A DNA stretch of 64,000 nucleotides, taken from contig CALFRK010000060.1 in the NCBI GenBank assembly GCA_937919625.1, forward strand, positions 1-64,000, written 5' to 3'. The DNA comes from an uncultured Ilumatobacter sp. Its GTDB lineage: Bacteria > Actinomycetota > Acidimicrobiia > Acidimicrobiales > Ilumatobacteraceae. Numbering within the stretch: position 1 is the first letter of the stretch; each line of letters begins with the position of its first letter. A model generated the notes under the pieces. It ran no database searches, was not told the DNA's origin, and saw nothing but the letters and a program-made list of their open reading frames with translations. This document shows, in pieces, positions 9,981 to 18,544 of this stretch. The translations under genes were made by a program, and so were the position numbers.

Positions 9981-11168
9981 TCAGCGCAGATCGAAGGCGA
10001 TCTTGACGGCGCCGCGGCGACCTGCGGCGGCGGCATGGGCGATGGCGCCGACGTGGTCGTCGAGCGGATAGGTGGCCGACAATAGGCGCTCGGCCTCGAT
10101 CTGGTTGGCGGTGTCGATCGCCAGCTCGAAAGTGCGTTCGGTGGCGCCGTCCGGCATCGTTTCAGTGCCGTAGGTGTAGGCACCCTTCAACTCTGTCTCG
10201 CGGTGCCACAAGCCGGTCAGGTCGAGCTTGACTTCGGCCGGCATTCCCATCAGCACCACCCGGCCACGCGGGCGGGTGATCCGAAGGCAATCGGTGATCG
10301 ATTCGCTGGTGCCGACGGCGTCGATCGTGGCGTGGGCGCCGGAGCTGAGCGTGTCGCCGATCAGGTGGCAGCCGGCTTCACGCCGAACGGCCCGATCGAG
10401 CTTGGCGGCCTGAACGACGAGGTCGGCCCCAAATGCGGTGGCGAGCGCGATCTGATGTGGGTAGCGGGCGCCGACGACAACTCGCACACCCGGCACATAG
10501 CGCTTGAGGCCGGCGATCGCGGCGAGCCCCATCGTGCCGGCCCCGAGCACGGCCACGAGCGGTTGTTCGACCCCTGCCACCGTTGGCGCTGTGAGCAAGG
10601 CGGCATGGATGCCGCCGGCCAGTGGTTCGACCAGCACGGCGCGCTCGTCTGGCATGTCGTCGCTGATGCGGTGCAGCTGTGAGTCGTGGGCCCAGAACCA
10701 GGGTGCCCAGCCTCCGCCCGTCGAGCAGCAGAATCCGGTTTGGATGCCAGGCCCGATGCCGCCGTTGACGGAGGAGATCGCCAGGTGGGCGTAGTCGTCG
10801 CCGTCGCCGGGTGCGGCGCCGGGAAATGGTGGAGCGGCGCCGCGGGCTTCGTGTCCCAGCACGGGTTCGAGGATGACGCGGGTTCCGTCGTCGAGCTCGC
10901 CGATCACCTCGTGCCCGGGCACGAACGGGAAGCTGACATATTCGTCGAAATATGTTGAGGCATGGCCTTCGACCAGCGACAGATCGGATCCGCAGATTCC
11001 GGCCAGGCGTGTGCGAACGCGGTGCCAACCGTCGCCTGGGCACTCGGGGTCGTCGATCGTGCGCAGTTCGAGCGGGCCAAGTTTGGCGGCTGTGGCCGGT
11101 GCCACCGCTGAGGCGATGCGGGCGATGCCGAACTTGCCGGCGCTGCGACGGATCTGAAGCGCCTTCAT
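9981..11168 (-). CDS. Zinc-dependent alcohol dehydrogenase (MDR family)
   Basis: A 395-residue medium-chain dehydrogenase. The N-terminal catalytic domain has the zinc-site motifs GICGSDLSLVEGH and FVPGHEVIGELDDG, and the Rossmann domain has VLGAGTMGLAA. A loop containing GGIGPGIQTGFCCSTGGGW is unusual for simple alcohol dehydrogenases and may shape a large substrate pocket. ATG 11168 overlaps the stop of the acyl reductase/HAD fusion (ATGA). The two are therefore translationally coupled, and this enzyme probably interconverts the aldehyde or alcohol made by that reductase. The exact substrate is unknown. Confidence 0.85.
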   Translation of the reverse strand: MKALQIRRSAGKFGIARIASAVAPATAAKLGPLELRTIDDPECPGDGWHRVRTRLAGICGSDLSLVEGHASTYFDEYVSFPFVPGHEVIGELDDGTRVILEPVLGHEARGAAPPFPGAAPGDGDDYAHLAISSVNGGIGPGIQTGFCCSTGGGWAPWFWAHDSQLHRISDDMPDERAVLVEPLAGGIHAALLTAPTVAGVEQPLVAVLGAGTMGLAAIAGLKRYVPGVRVVVGARYPHQIALATAFGADLVVQAAKLDRAVRREAGCHLIGDTLSSGAHATIDAVGTSESITDCLRITRPRGRVVLMGMPAEVKLDLTGLWHRETELKGAYTYGTETMPDGATERTFELAIDTANQIEAERLLSATYPLDDHVGAIAHAAAAGRRGAVKIAFDLR

Positions 11169-13519
11169 GAGAACACCCTTCGGCGTTCGCGCTCGACCAT
11201 CATCTTGCCGATCGGCAACAGTGGCTTGGGGGCGCCATTGGCCCGCGACCAGTTCTCGACCAGCCATCCGCGTTTGCGGGCGATCGCTGCCAGACGCGTT
11301 TCGGGGTTGACCGCAACCGGGAAGCCGACCGCCTCGAACAGTGGCAGATCACTCGACGAGTCGGCATAAGCGACACACTCGTCGAGGCGGAAGCCTTCGG
11401 CGTCGCAATAATCTGAGAGGATCTGGGCCCTCGCCTCTCCGGTGGGCGGCACGGTCTTCATCTCGCCCGAATAGGTGCCGTCGGGTCGCACGCTCATCTC
11501 CGCCGCGACGATCTCGTCGAACAGCGGCTTGAGCCCGGCGACAGCAAATTCCAGCGCACCCGTGATCAGGATCGTTCGGTGACCGAGCGCCCGATGCTGG
11601 CGCACGCGGCGCAGACCTTCCGGGAAGCTTTTGGTCATGATCAGCTGATGCATCATGGCCGTTGCGTCTTCTTCGATCTGCTCGATCGGAGCGTCCTCAT
11701 AGCGGCGGTAGAAGTGGCGCAGGAAGTCAGTTCGGTCGCGCTTGTCCATCTTCAGCAGGGCGGGCGCTTCGGCAAGGGTGCGGATCACGTAGCGGGCGCG
11801 TTCGGGGCCGTTGAGGCGTCTAGTCGCCAGAAACGAGTAGCTCTCGACGACGTTCGAGGAGATCAACGTGTTCTCGAGGTCGAACGCCACCACGTGTCGT
11901 TTGGGATCGAGCACCTGCGTGCGAAGACGAACCATCCGGTCCGCGCTGCGCGACTTGCCGGGTGTGGTTTTGACGCGGGCGTGCTGGACGATCGACGGCA
12001 GGTGGACCTGGGTGATGTAGTGCTCCCAGTCGACCACCCGGGGGTCGAAGTTGAACTCGGCCTGGTCGTGGGCATCGAGCGTGTCCCACAGTCCGATCAG
12101 ATTGTCGACCTGGTAGATCGCCTCGCATTCGGTGTAGAGGCCGTACAGCTCGACGTACTGAAGTGCCGACTCGATCTCGGTGCGGCGGCTGTCGAGCGTT
12201 GCCGTGAACTCGGCCTGGCGGCCACGCAAGGGCAGTGCCTGGAGCGTCTTCTCGGTGCGTGACAACATATTCCTGGCGCGCGTCAACTGGCCTTCGACCT
12301 TGCCGCGCCCGGGGAAGTTCCACTCGGGCACCAGGATCGGCTGCCCTTCGGGGTCGTACAGCGGGTGCTCGGTGAACCAGCCGCTGATGTAGTCGATCAT
12401 CGCCCGGTACTTGAGTGGGTTGACGCCGCCGGAGGCGACCTGCGTGATTGCTGGAGCCTTGTCGGGGCCGGCGGCGGCGACGCCGATCAGGGCGGCGACC
12501 ACGATGTCGACGGGGATCACATCGACGGTGCCTTCTGGAACGCCTGGAAACTCTTTCAGGAGACCACGTGCGTAGGAGATGATCACCGGCTCGGCCATGC
12601 GGAAACCGCGAATCCAACCCGGCTTGGGCTCGGCCCAGGCCGACTCGATGATCGACGGCCGCACGATCGACACTGGCACGTTGCCCTTGGTGTCGGTCAA
12701 CGCCTGCTCGCCGAGCGCCTTGGTGTAGGCGTAGGCGTCTGGCCAACCGACGCTGGCAGCACGGGCGCGGCCGGCTTCGACGAGTTGATCCTTGACCCAG
12801 CGCTCACGGAGCTGCTCGGTTTTGCCGGCCAGGGCAGGGGCGCCCGCCGCGCCGAGCTCGGCGCGGGCATCCTTACGGAACTGTACGAGCCGTTCGGGCA
12901 GGCGGCTGAGGGCTTCGGTATCGCCCTGCAGGCGGCGGGCGGCGGCGACCTCGGCCTTCCACGACAGCCCGATGTCGAACGGCCCGGCGCTGACGAGTTC
13001 TTCTGGCGCATTGCCGCGTCGGTTGCCGGCCACATAGCACGTGCTGACGGCGACGAGGTGTGGTGTCACGCCGAGCTCTTGGCAGAGGGCGGCGATCCGG
13101 GTGGGTCCGAGCAGGTTGATCTCGACCGCCCGATCGAGCGGCGAGTCGAAGGAGACAGAGGCGGCCGAGTGGATGATGAGGTTGGCCGTGCTCCACGTGA
13201 GACGGTCATCGTCGCTCAGGCCGAGTCCGTCGCTGCTGACGTCGCCGGCGACGGTAGTGATTCGACGCGCTGTCATCTGCTTGAACGTTTCGGTGCTGTC
13301 GGGCGCGGCGTGCTGTTCGCGCAGCCGATCGAAGGCGTCGTTTTTGAGCAACTCCCGCTCGACCCTTTGAGGTGCAGGTGTACGGCGACCGTCGCGCACG
13401 AGCAGGACCAGCTCGCAGTCCGGCACGCTGCGAAGCAACCGCTCGACGAGGGCGGTGCCGACGAATCCGGTCGAGCCGGTGATGGCGATGCGCTTGCCAG
13501 CGAGCGATTCTGCTATCAC
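11165..13519 (-). CDS. Fatty acyl-CoA reductase-like SDR fused to HAD-IB hydrolase domain
   Basis: A 784-residue two-domain protein. The N-terminal part is an extended SDR of the NAD_binding_4/fatty acyl reductase type: the cofactor motif GSTGFVG is at residues 15-21, with VSTCYVAGNRRG downstream and the active-site YxxxK within YAYTKALGE. The C-terminal part, from about residue 540, is HAD-IB: motif I FDLENTL has D547 but Glu instead of the usual second Asp at 549, motif II is ITGALEF, and motif IV is YADSSSDLP. The frame is open upstream to 13918, but that part is Arg-rich antisense of the TetR gene. GTG 13519 starts just before the Rossmann fold and has TAGACA 8 nt upstream. Likely role: reduction of an acyl thioester, with a possible phosphatase or degenerate regulatory domain. 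Confidence 0.85.
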   Translation of the reverse strand: MIAESLAGKRIAITGSTGFVGTALVERLLRSVPDCELVLLVRDGRRTPAPQRVERELLKNDAFDRLREQHAAPDSTETFKQMTARRITTVAGDVSSDGLGLSDDDRLTWSTANLIIHSAASVSFDSPLDRAVEINLLGPTRIAALCQELGVTPHLVAVSTCYVAGNRRGNAPEELVSAGPFDIGLSWKAEVAAARRLQGDTEALSRLPERLVQFRKDARAELGAAGAPALAGKTEQLRERWVKDQLVEAGRARAASVGWPDAYAYTKALGEQALTDTKGNVPVSIVRPSIIESAWAEPKPGWIRGFRMAEPVIISYARGLLKEFPGVPEGTVDVIPVDIVVAALIGVAAAGPDKAPAITQVASGGVNPLKYRAMIDYISGWFTEHPLYDPEGQPILVPEWNFPGRGKVEGQLTRARNMLSRTEKTLQALPLRGRQAEFTATLDSRRTEIESALQYVELYGLYTECEAIYQVDNLIGLWDTLDAHDQAEFNFDPRVVDWEHYITQVHLPSIVQHARVKTTPGKSRSADRMVRLRTQVLDPKRHVVAFDLENTLISSNVVESYSFLATRRLNGPERARYVIRTLAEAPALLKMDKRDRTDFLRHFYRRYEDAPIEQIEEDATAMMHQLIMTKSFPEGLRRVRQHRALGHRTILITGALEFAVAGLKPLFDEIVAAEMSVRPDGTYSGEMKTVPPTGEARAQILSDYCDAEGFRLDECVAYADSSSDLPLFEAVGFPVAVNPETRLAAIARKRGWLVENWSRANGAPKPLLPIGKMMVERERRRVFS

Positions 13520-13527
13520 AATGGGTA

Positions 13528-13547
13528 TGTCTACCAAATGGTAGACA
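13528..13547. promoter_or_regulatory. TetR operator, perfect 8-bp inverted repeat
   Basis: TGTCTACC (13528-13535), AAAT, GGTAGACA (13540-13547). It lies between the divergent TetR gene (13573) and the reductase operon (13519). Each arm contains a TAGACA -10-like hexamer on one strand: the one for the operon is 8 nt from GTG 13519. Binding would therefore cover both promoters, which fits autoregulation plus repression of the operon. Confidence 0.8.
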
Positions 13548-13572
13548 GATCCGCCACCCCTGGATCCGAACC

Positions 13573-14172
13573 ATGCCTCAGCGAGAGACCCCGACCCGAC
13601 AGCGCATCCTTGATGCGGCGCTCGACCTATTTGGCGCGCGCGGCGTCGATGCCGTCTCGCTAGACGAGATCGCACGCGAGGTTGGCGTGCGCAAACAGAC
13701 GGTCCTGTACTGGTTCGCCTCGAAGGACGAGTTGGTCGACGCCGTGCTCGAAACGGTTGCTGCCGAGTTGGTCGTGGTGATCGATGCGGCTGTGCGGTCG
13801 GCCAGTGATGATCCTCTCGAACGCATCGATCGTGTCGTGAGGGCGGTTTTTCGGCCCGCCGTACGGCGCCCGGCGATGCTGGGCCTGGTGCGAGAAATGA
13901 ACCGTCTTCCCGGTCCACAGGCCGACCGGTTGCGACTCAATGTTCAGCCGCTGGTCGAGCGGTGCGTCGAGTATTTCCAACTCGAGATGGACAAAGGTCG
14001 ACTGCGCCGGGCCGACCCGGGCCTGATCGCAGCGCTCGCCTATGCCACTGTTACGGGCATCGCCACCGAGCCGGAGGCGTTGCGGTCTGTCGGCTGGCAA
14101 CCGACCGCGGTCGGCTTGCGCCACCTGCGAGACGAATTGCGCAGCTTCCTTCGGGCTGCTCTCACCCCCTGA
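13573..14172 (+). CDS. TetR-family transcriptional repressor
   Basis: A 199-residue regulator. The N-terminal helix-turn-helix is typical (TRQRILDAALDLFGARGVDA, then VSLDEIAREVGVRKQTVLYWFASKDEL), followed by an all-helical ligand domain. It is divergent from the acyl reductase/ADH/LarA-like/PlsC operon with a perfect palindrome between them, so it very likely controls that operon and itself. A lipid or acyl-CoA ligand is plausible given the targets, but that is inference. It is convergent with the ATC-hydrolase-like gene, with a gap of only 14 bp. Confidence 0.9.
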   Translation: MPQRETPTRQRILDAALDLFGARGVDAVSLDEIAREVGVRKQTVLYWFASKDELVDAVLETVAAELVVVIDAAVRSASDDPLERIDRVVRAVFRPAVRRPAMLGLVREMNRLPGPQADRLRLNVQPLVERCVEYFQLEMDKGRLRRADPGLIAALAYATVTGIATEPEALRSVGWQPTAVGLRHLRDELRSFLRAALTP

Positions 14173-14186
14173 CATGCTCCGAACGG

Positions 14187-14693
14187 TCAGCCGGTGATCT
14201 CGACGGTGGTGTCGCTGACGGCGAACCGGAAATCGCAGTGGTCGGCCCCGGCCATGATGGTTTGGGTGCGGGTGAACTCGATGTTCGGGTTGAACCCTTC
14301 GATCAACGAGCCGTCTCGATTGCACGACATCGTGGCACCCAGTTCGGGGATCCCAAGTGCCCGATACATCTCTGCATAGCGGCAGCGATGTACATCGAAA
14401 CCGAACGTCGTTTCGGTGAGTTCGATTACCTCGCTTTCGAGTGCTCCGTCCGCAGAGAAGTCAGCGAGTCCCATCGCGAACGCCGGCAGCGAGTTGTCGC
14501 CCGTGTGTTCAGCCATCGCGGTCCCGGCCGCTCGGGCAATGTCGACGATGACGTCACGGGCTATGTCGTACACGCCCTCGCCATACTCGGCGGCGAGCTG
14601 CTCGAGCAGCGGGGCGACGATCCGGGCTTCGATCTCGCGACGCTTGAGCAGGCCGACGTCGTTAAGGGTGTCAGGAAGTTGGCTGTCGGGCAT
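14187..14693 (-). CDS. ATC-hydrolase-like protein (L-2-amino-thiazoline-4-carboxylate hydrolase family)
   Basis: A 168-residue protein resembling the L-2-amino-thiazoline-4-carboxylic acid hydrolase family (PF14196-like). The conserved-looking C-terminal part has FDVHRCRYAEMYRALGIPEL, LGATMSCNRDGSLIEGFNP and ADHCDFRF, with Cys, His and Asp residues that could form the active site. The start at ATG 14693 is supported by TACGGT 6 nt upstream. The real substrate is unknown; many family members are in genomes without the thiazoline pathway. It stands alone, 47 bp upstream of the end of ddl on the same strand. Confidence 0.65.
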   Translation of the reverse strand: MPDSQLPDTLNDVGLLKRREIEARIVAPLLEQLAAEYGEGVYDIARDVIVDIARAAGTAMAEHTGDNSLPAFAMGLADFSADGALESEVIELTETTFGFDVHRCRYAEMYRALGIPELGATMSCNRDGSLIEGFNPNIEFTRTQTIMAGADHCDFRFAVSDTTVEITG

Positions 14694-14740
14694 GATTCGA
14701 CCGTACTGGCCGGCCGCCGAACGCGTCGATCTGTCGGTGG

Positions 14741-15823
14741 TCAGTGTTTGGTGTTGCGGCGCCGCCGGCTGTGGCGTTCGAGCGCTAGCTCGACGAGGCG
14801 GTCGATGATGTCGCTGTACGACATGCCGCTGGCGATCAGCATCTTCGGGAACATCGAGATCGGCGTGAAGCCCGGCATTGTGTTGACCTCGTTGCACATG
14901 AAGCCGCGCGCTTGGCCGTGCTCTTCGAAAAAGAAGTCGCAGCGCGCCAATCCCTCGCAGCGCAGTGCTTGGTAGACAGCGAGTGCTTGCGTTCGCACGT
15001 CGGCCGTCTGCTCGGGTGTTAGTGGAGCGGGGACCAAGCTTGTGCTGGCGCCGTTTATGTACTTGTCGTCATAGCTGTAGAACTCGTCGCCCGGCACGAT
15101 CTCGCCGGGCACGGACACAAACGGCTGATTGTTGCCGATCACAGCGATTTCAATCTCGCGGCCGACGATCGCCTCTTCGACCACGACCCATTCGTCATAG
15201 GTGAGGGCGAAACTGATTGCATCTCGCAGTTCTTCGATCGTGTGGGCCTTGGTGACCCCCACCGATGAACCCATGTTGGCCGGCTTGACGAAGCACGGCA
15301 GGCCAAGTTCGTCGGCCAGTTCTGTTGGCAGGTCGAGCGTGATCTGGTGCTCGGCGAAGGCCCGGTAGCGGGCCTGGGGGACGCAAGCGGCCGTGAGCAC
15401 CTGCTTGGCCATCGCCTTGTCCATCGCCACCGCCGAGCCGAGCACACCAGAGCCGGCATAGGCGACGTTGGCGAGTTCGAGCAGCCCTTGGATCGTGCCG
15501 TCTTCACCCATCGGGCCATGCAGCAACGGCAGTACGACCGTGCGTTCAGGTTGATCCACGGCCTCGCCCAGCATGACCGACGGCGACAGACGCTCGCCAC
15601 TCGGGTCGAGCCGTGGGGGCAGCTCAGCCGGGCCGCGTGCGAGCGCTTCGGTGGCTTCGGTGGCAATCGCCCACTCGCCCTCGGTGGAGATGCCGATCGG
15701 GGTGACTCGGTACTTCTGGGGGTCAGCGGCGGCGAGGACGTGGGAGGCCGTTGTGCAGCTCACCTCGTGTTCGGCGGATTGGCCGCCGAACAACACCACG
15801 AGATGGATGCGTTCGCTGCTCAC
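14741..15823 (-). CDS. ddl: D-alanine--D-alanine ligase
   Basis: Makes D-Ala-D-Ala for peptidoglycan with ATP. The 360-residue protein has the N-terminal VLFGGQSAEHEVS, the ATP-grasp block PCFVKPANMGSSVGVTKA, VVVEEAIVGREIE and the C-terminal NEVNTMPGFTPISMFPKM. The start is taken as GTG 15823, where TACCGT lies 7 nt upstream. An ATG at 15850 would overlap the divergent murF start codon and is unlikely. murF encodes the next enzyme, which uses this dipeptide, and the two genes share a 25-bp divergent promoter region. Confidence 0.95.
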   Translation of the reverse strand: MSSERIHLVVLFGGQSAEHEVSCTTASHVLAAADPQKYRVTPIGISTEGEWAIATEATEALARGPAELPPRLDPSGERLSPSVMLGEAVDQPERTVVLPLLHGPMGEDGTIQGLLELANVAYAGSGVLGSAVAMDKAMAKQVLTAACVPQARYRAFAEHQITLDLPTELADELGLPCFVKPANMGSSVGVTKAHTIEELRDAISFALTYDEWVVVEEAIVGREIEIAVIGNNQPFVSVPGEIVPGDEFYSYDDKYINGASTSLVPAPLTPEQTADVRTQALAVYQALRCEGLARCDFFFEEHGQARGFMCNEVNTMPGFTPISMFPKMLIASGMSYSDIIDRLVELALERHSRRRRNTKH

Positions 15824-15830
15824 GTCTACG

Positions 15831-15840
15831 ACGGTACTGT
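15831..15840. promoter_or_regulatory. Back-to-back overlapping -10 boxes of ddl and murF
   Basis: On the plus strand TACTGT (15835-15840) lies 8 nt before murF ATG 15849. On the minus strand TACCGT (15836-15831) lies 7 nt before ddl GTG 15823. The two hexamers share the TA at 15835-15836. Both genes would be leaderless, and only one polymerase could bind at a time. Confidence 0.55.
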
Positions 15841-15848
15841 TCGACACC

Positions 15849-17138
15849 ATGCGGTTGTTGGCATCCCAGGTGGCCGAGGCGATCGGCGCGACGCTGGTCG
15901 GCCCCGACGTCGAGATCGACGGTGCCTCGTTCGACTCACGAACCACGTCGGCGGGCGAGTTGTTCGTGCCGCTCGTTGCAGATCGCGACGGGCATGAGTT
16001 CATCGCCGACGCCCTCGGGCGGGGCGCCGCGGCGTACTTCACCAGCGGACCAGTAATCGGCGGTTCGGCGATCGTGGTCGACGATACGGCTATGGCCCTG
16101 ATGGCTTTGGCAGCATGGGCCAGACGCCGGCTCAATATTCCGGTGGTCGGGGTGACCGGCAGCGTCGGCAAGACCAGCACGAAGGATCTGATCGCCGCCG
16201 CCCTTGCCGCGACTCGAACGGTCACCGCCAACATTCGCAGCTTTAACAACGAGCAGGGTTTGCCGGTCACGATCCTCGGAGCGCCCGACGGGGTCGAGGC
16301 GTTGGTCGTCGAGATGGGAATGCGTGGCTTTGGTGAGATAGCACGCCTGTGCGAGGTTGCGCTGCCGACAATTGGGGTCGTCACGTCGGTGGGGTTCTCA
16401 CACACTGAACTGGTTGGCGGCATCGACGGCGTGGCTCTCGCCAAACGTGAACTGATCGAGTCGCTTAGCGAAGACGGGGTGGCGATCTTGAATGGCGATG
16501 ACGAGCGCGTGGTGGCGATGGGTCGTCACGCTCGCGCCTCGGTCGTAACCTACGGCCTGGGCGGAGATGTTCGGATCACAGAGATCGAACTCGATGACTT
16601 GGCGCGACCGGCGTTTCATGTCGACTCTCCGTGGGGAAGCGGCGATCTGCAGTTGGCGGTCAGCGGCGCACACATGGCCGCCAATGCTGCGGCGGCGATC
16701 GCTGTAGCGGGTGTGGTCGAGGGCCGGATCGATGCAGCGCTGGCGGCGCTGACCTCAGCGACGGTGTCGGGGATGCGGATGGAGGTAGCTCGGGCGTCCA
16801 GCGGTGCCGTCATCATCAACGATGCCTACAACGCCAACCCCGACTCGATGCGCGCCGCCCTCGAGGCACTCAGCAAGATCCGCGCCGAACGCCGGATCGC
16901 CGTGCTTGGTGTGATGGCCGAACTCGACGATCCGGCTGCCGGACACCAACGTGTGCTGCATGACGCCATCGAGCGAGGGATCGAGGTGATCGCCGTCGGA
17001 ACCGATCTGTATGGCATTCGTCCGGTCGGTGATCCGATCGCTGCGCTCGGCGCGTTAGGTGAGGGCGACGCGGTTCTGGTCAAGGCCAGCCGAGTCGGCG
17101 GCCTCGAGCGCGTCGCCATGACCCTGCTCGAAAGCTGA
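15849..17138 (+). CDS. murF: UDP-MurNAc-tripeptide--D-Ala-D-Ala ligase
   Basis: Adds D-Ala-D-Ala to UDP-MurNAc-tripeptide in the cytoplasm. The 429-residue protein has the Mur N-terminal domain, the P-loop GVTGSVGKTSTKD, the central motif VVEMGMRGFGEIARLC and the C-terminal NDAYNANPDSMRAAL. The ATG at 15849 is chosen because longer frames run into the ddl coding strand and the Mur N-domain begins here (MRLLASQVAEAIGATL). It is divergent from ddl, so both genes for D-Ala-D-Ala use start within 25 bp of each other. Confidence 0.95.
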   Translation: MRLLASQVAEAIGATLVGPDVEIDGASFDSRTTSAGELFVPLVADRDGHEFIADALGRGAAAYFTSGPVIGGSAIVVDDTAMALMALAAWARRRLNIPVVGVTGSVGKTSTKDLIAAALAATRTVTANIRSFNNEQGLPVTILGAPDGVEALVVEMGMRGFGEIARLCEVALPTIGVVTSVGFSHTELVGGIDGVALAKRELIESLSEDGVAILNGDDERVVAMGRHARASVVTYGLGGDVRITEIELDDLARPAFHVDSPWGSGDLQLAVSGAHMAANAAAAIAVAGVVEGRIDAALAALTSATVSGMRMEVARASSGAVIINDAYNANPDSMRAALEALSKIRAERRIAVLGVMAELDDPAAGHQRVLHDAIERGIEVIAVGTDLYGIRPVGDPIAALGALGEGDAVLVKASRVGGLERVAMTLLES

Positions 17139-17148
17139 GTGTCGCGAA

Positions 17149-18462
17149 TCAGAACAGGCGGTTGGCGTTGACGGGTTTGAACGGCTCGCCGCCAGAGTGC
17201 ACCGGCAGAAAGTCGTGCTGTTCGAGCCTGCCGAGATCGGCCCACCATGCCAAGAACACTGCAAACGCGGCCCCGAACCCGAGTACCCAGCGGGCGCCGA
17301 TCGCATCCATGATAGGGCCGGCGATCAGGTTGCCAATCGGGATCGTGCCGCCGAATGCCATGAACCACAATGGCATCGCCGAGGCACGTTCGTTGTCGGC
17401 AAGGTTCTGCTGCATCACAGAGGCCAGCGCGGTTGCCGACATGAAGTAGACAAATCCGAGCGCAGCGGCGAACGGCAATGCCGCCACCACTGATGACATC
17501 AGCGAGAAGATGCCGAGGAAGACGGCGAACGACAGCATCCCGATCGGTATCAGGCGGCGCTTGTCGAAGTTGGACAACCATGTGCCGACGGCGAGTGCGC
17601 CGAAGAAGGCCCCGAGGCCCCACACGATGTACAGCAACTTGTAACTACCGCCGGTTGCCTCGATCCCGAAATTGAGTCGGGCGACGGAGGGGAACAGGCC
17701 GATGTAGGGCAGGCACACCAGCGAGAACATGAACATCGTCAGCAGCGTGCGGCTCAGCACGCGGCGCCGCCGTACGACATTGATACCGCTCATGACCTTG
17801 CGCCAGCCCTGCTCGGGCAGCCCGCCGCTGGCTTGCGGGAGCTTGACGAAGAACAACGGCACGATCAGGAACAGATAGGTCGCCGAGTTGACCACGAACA
17901 GTTGGGCGATCGAGAATCCGATCGCCGCCAGCATGGCGGCGATCGCTGGGCCGAGGATGCGGGTTGCGTTGATCATCGCCGAGTTGAGGCTGATCGCGCC
18001 GGCGAGGTCGTGGCGTTCGACCAGCATTGGGATGCTGGCGCTGAACGCCGGAGCATTGACAGTGTTGGCGATCCCGAGCGCCAGCTGAGCGGCGAACAGC
18101 ATCCACAGCGGAGCGTCGCGCCACACCAACGCGGCGAGCACGATCGCCAGCACCATCATGACCGACTGCATGGCGATCACCAGGCGGGTGCGGTTCAATC
18201 GATCGGCCAGCAGGCCGGCGGGGATCGACAGCAGGAGCAGCGGCCCGAGCTGCACGAACACCAGCAAGCCGACCAATGTGGCCGAGCCGGTACGGCTGTC
18301 GACGTAGGCCGGCAGGGTGAAGTTCTGCATCCACGTGCCGACGCTCGACAAGGCGGTGCCGACGAAAAGGATTCGGAAACTGCGGTACGACAGTGCCGCC
18401 CGGGCGGTGCCCGGTTTGTGGTGGCGGGGGAGTGCGTTCTCGGTGGAGGCGGTCGTAGTCAT
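17149..18462 (-). CDS. MFS transporter (enterobactin-exporter-like, MFS_3)
   Basis: A 437-residue polytopic membrane protein with about 12 hydrophobic segments. It has the MFS loop motif IPAGLLADRLNRTRLVIAM between TM2 and TM3, and ALSSVGTWMQNFTLP in TM1 as in EntS/MFS_3-type exporters. It probably exports a small molecule, but the substrate is unknown. A TTGACC-4-GGTCAA inverted repeat lies 13-28 bp upstream of the start and could be an operator. It is convergent with murF (10 bp gap). Confidence 0.85.
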   Translation of the reverse strand: MTTTASTENALPRHHKPGTARAALSYRSFRILFVGTALSSVGTWMQNFTLPAYVDSRTGSATLVGLLVFVQLGPLLLLSIPAGLLADRLNRTRLVIAMQSVMMVLAIVLAALVWRDAPLWMLFAAQLALGIANTVNAPAFSASIPMLVERHDLAGAISLNSAMINATRILGPAIAAMLAAIGFSIAQLFVVNSATYLFLIVPLFFVKLPQASGGLPEQGWRKVMSGINVVRRRRVLSRTLLTMFMFSLVCLPYIGLFPSVARLNFGIEATGGSYKLLYIVWGLGAFFGALAVGTWLSNFDKRRLIPIGMLSFAVFLGIFSLMSSVVAALPFAAALGFVYFMSATALASVMQQNLADNERASAMPLWFMAFGGTIPIGNLIAGPIMDAIGARWVLGFGAAFAVFLAWWADLGRLEQHDFLPVHSGGEPFKPVNANRLF

Positions 18463-18474
18463 GGCAGCAAGGGA

Positions 18475-18490
18475 TTGACCAGCGGGTCAA
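18475..18490. promoter_or_regulatory. Operator-like inverted repeat upstream of the MFS gene
   Basis: TTGACC (18475-18480), AGCG, GGTCAA (18485-18490). It lies in the 82-bp region between the divergent MFS and zinc-ribbon genes. A 6-bp arm can occur by chance, so this is a weak call. Confidence 0.3.
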
Positions 18491-18544
18491 GATACAGCGG
18501 GGTCCACGCTCCGCGTACGCGGGTCGTGCGAAACTCGTGGTCGC

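Noticed and set aside
12365-13663. 432-codon plus-strand frame antisense to the acyl reductase
   Set aside because: Composition follows the complementary strand of a clear SDR gene, and no domain is recognisable in it.
15823-15850. ATG 15850 as the start of ddl
   Set aside because: It would overlap the murF start codon on the other strand. GTG 15823 has TACCGT at 7 nt and gives a normal Ddl length.
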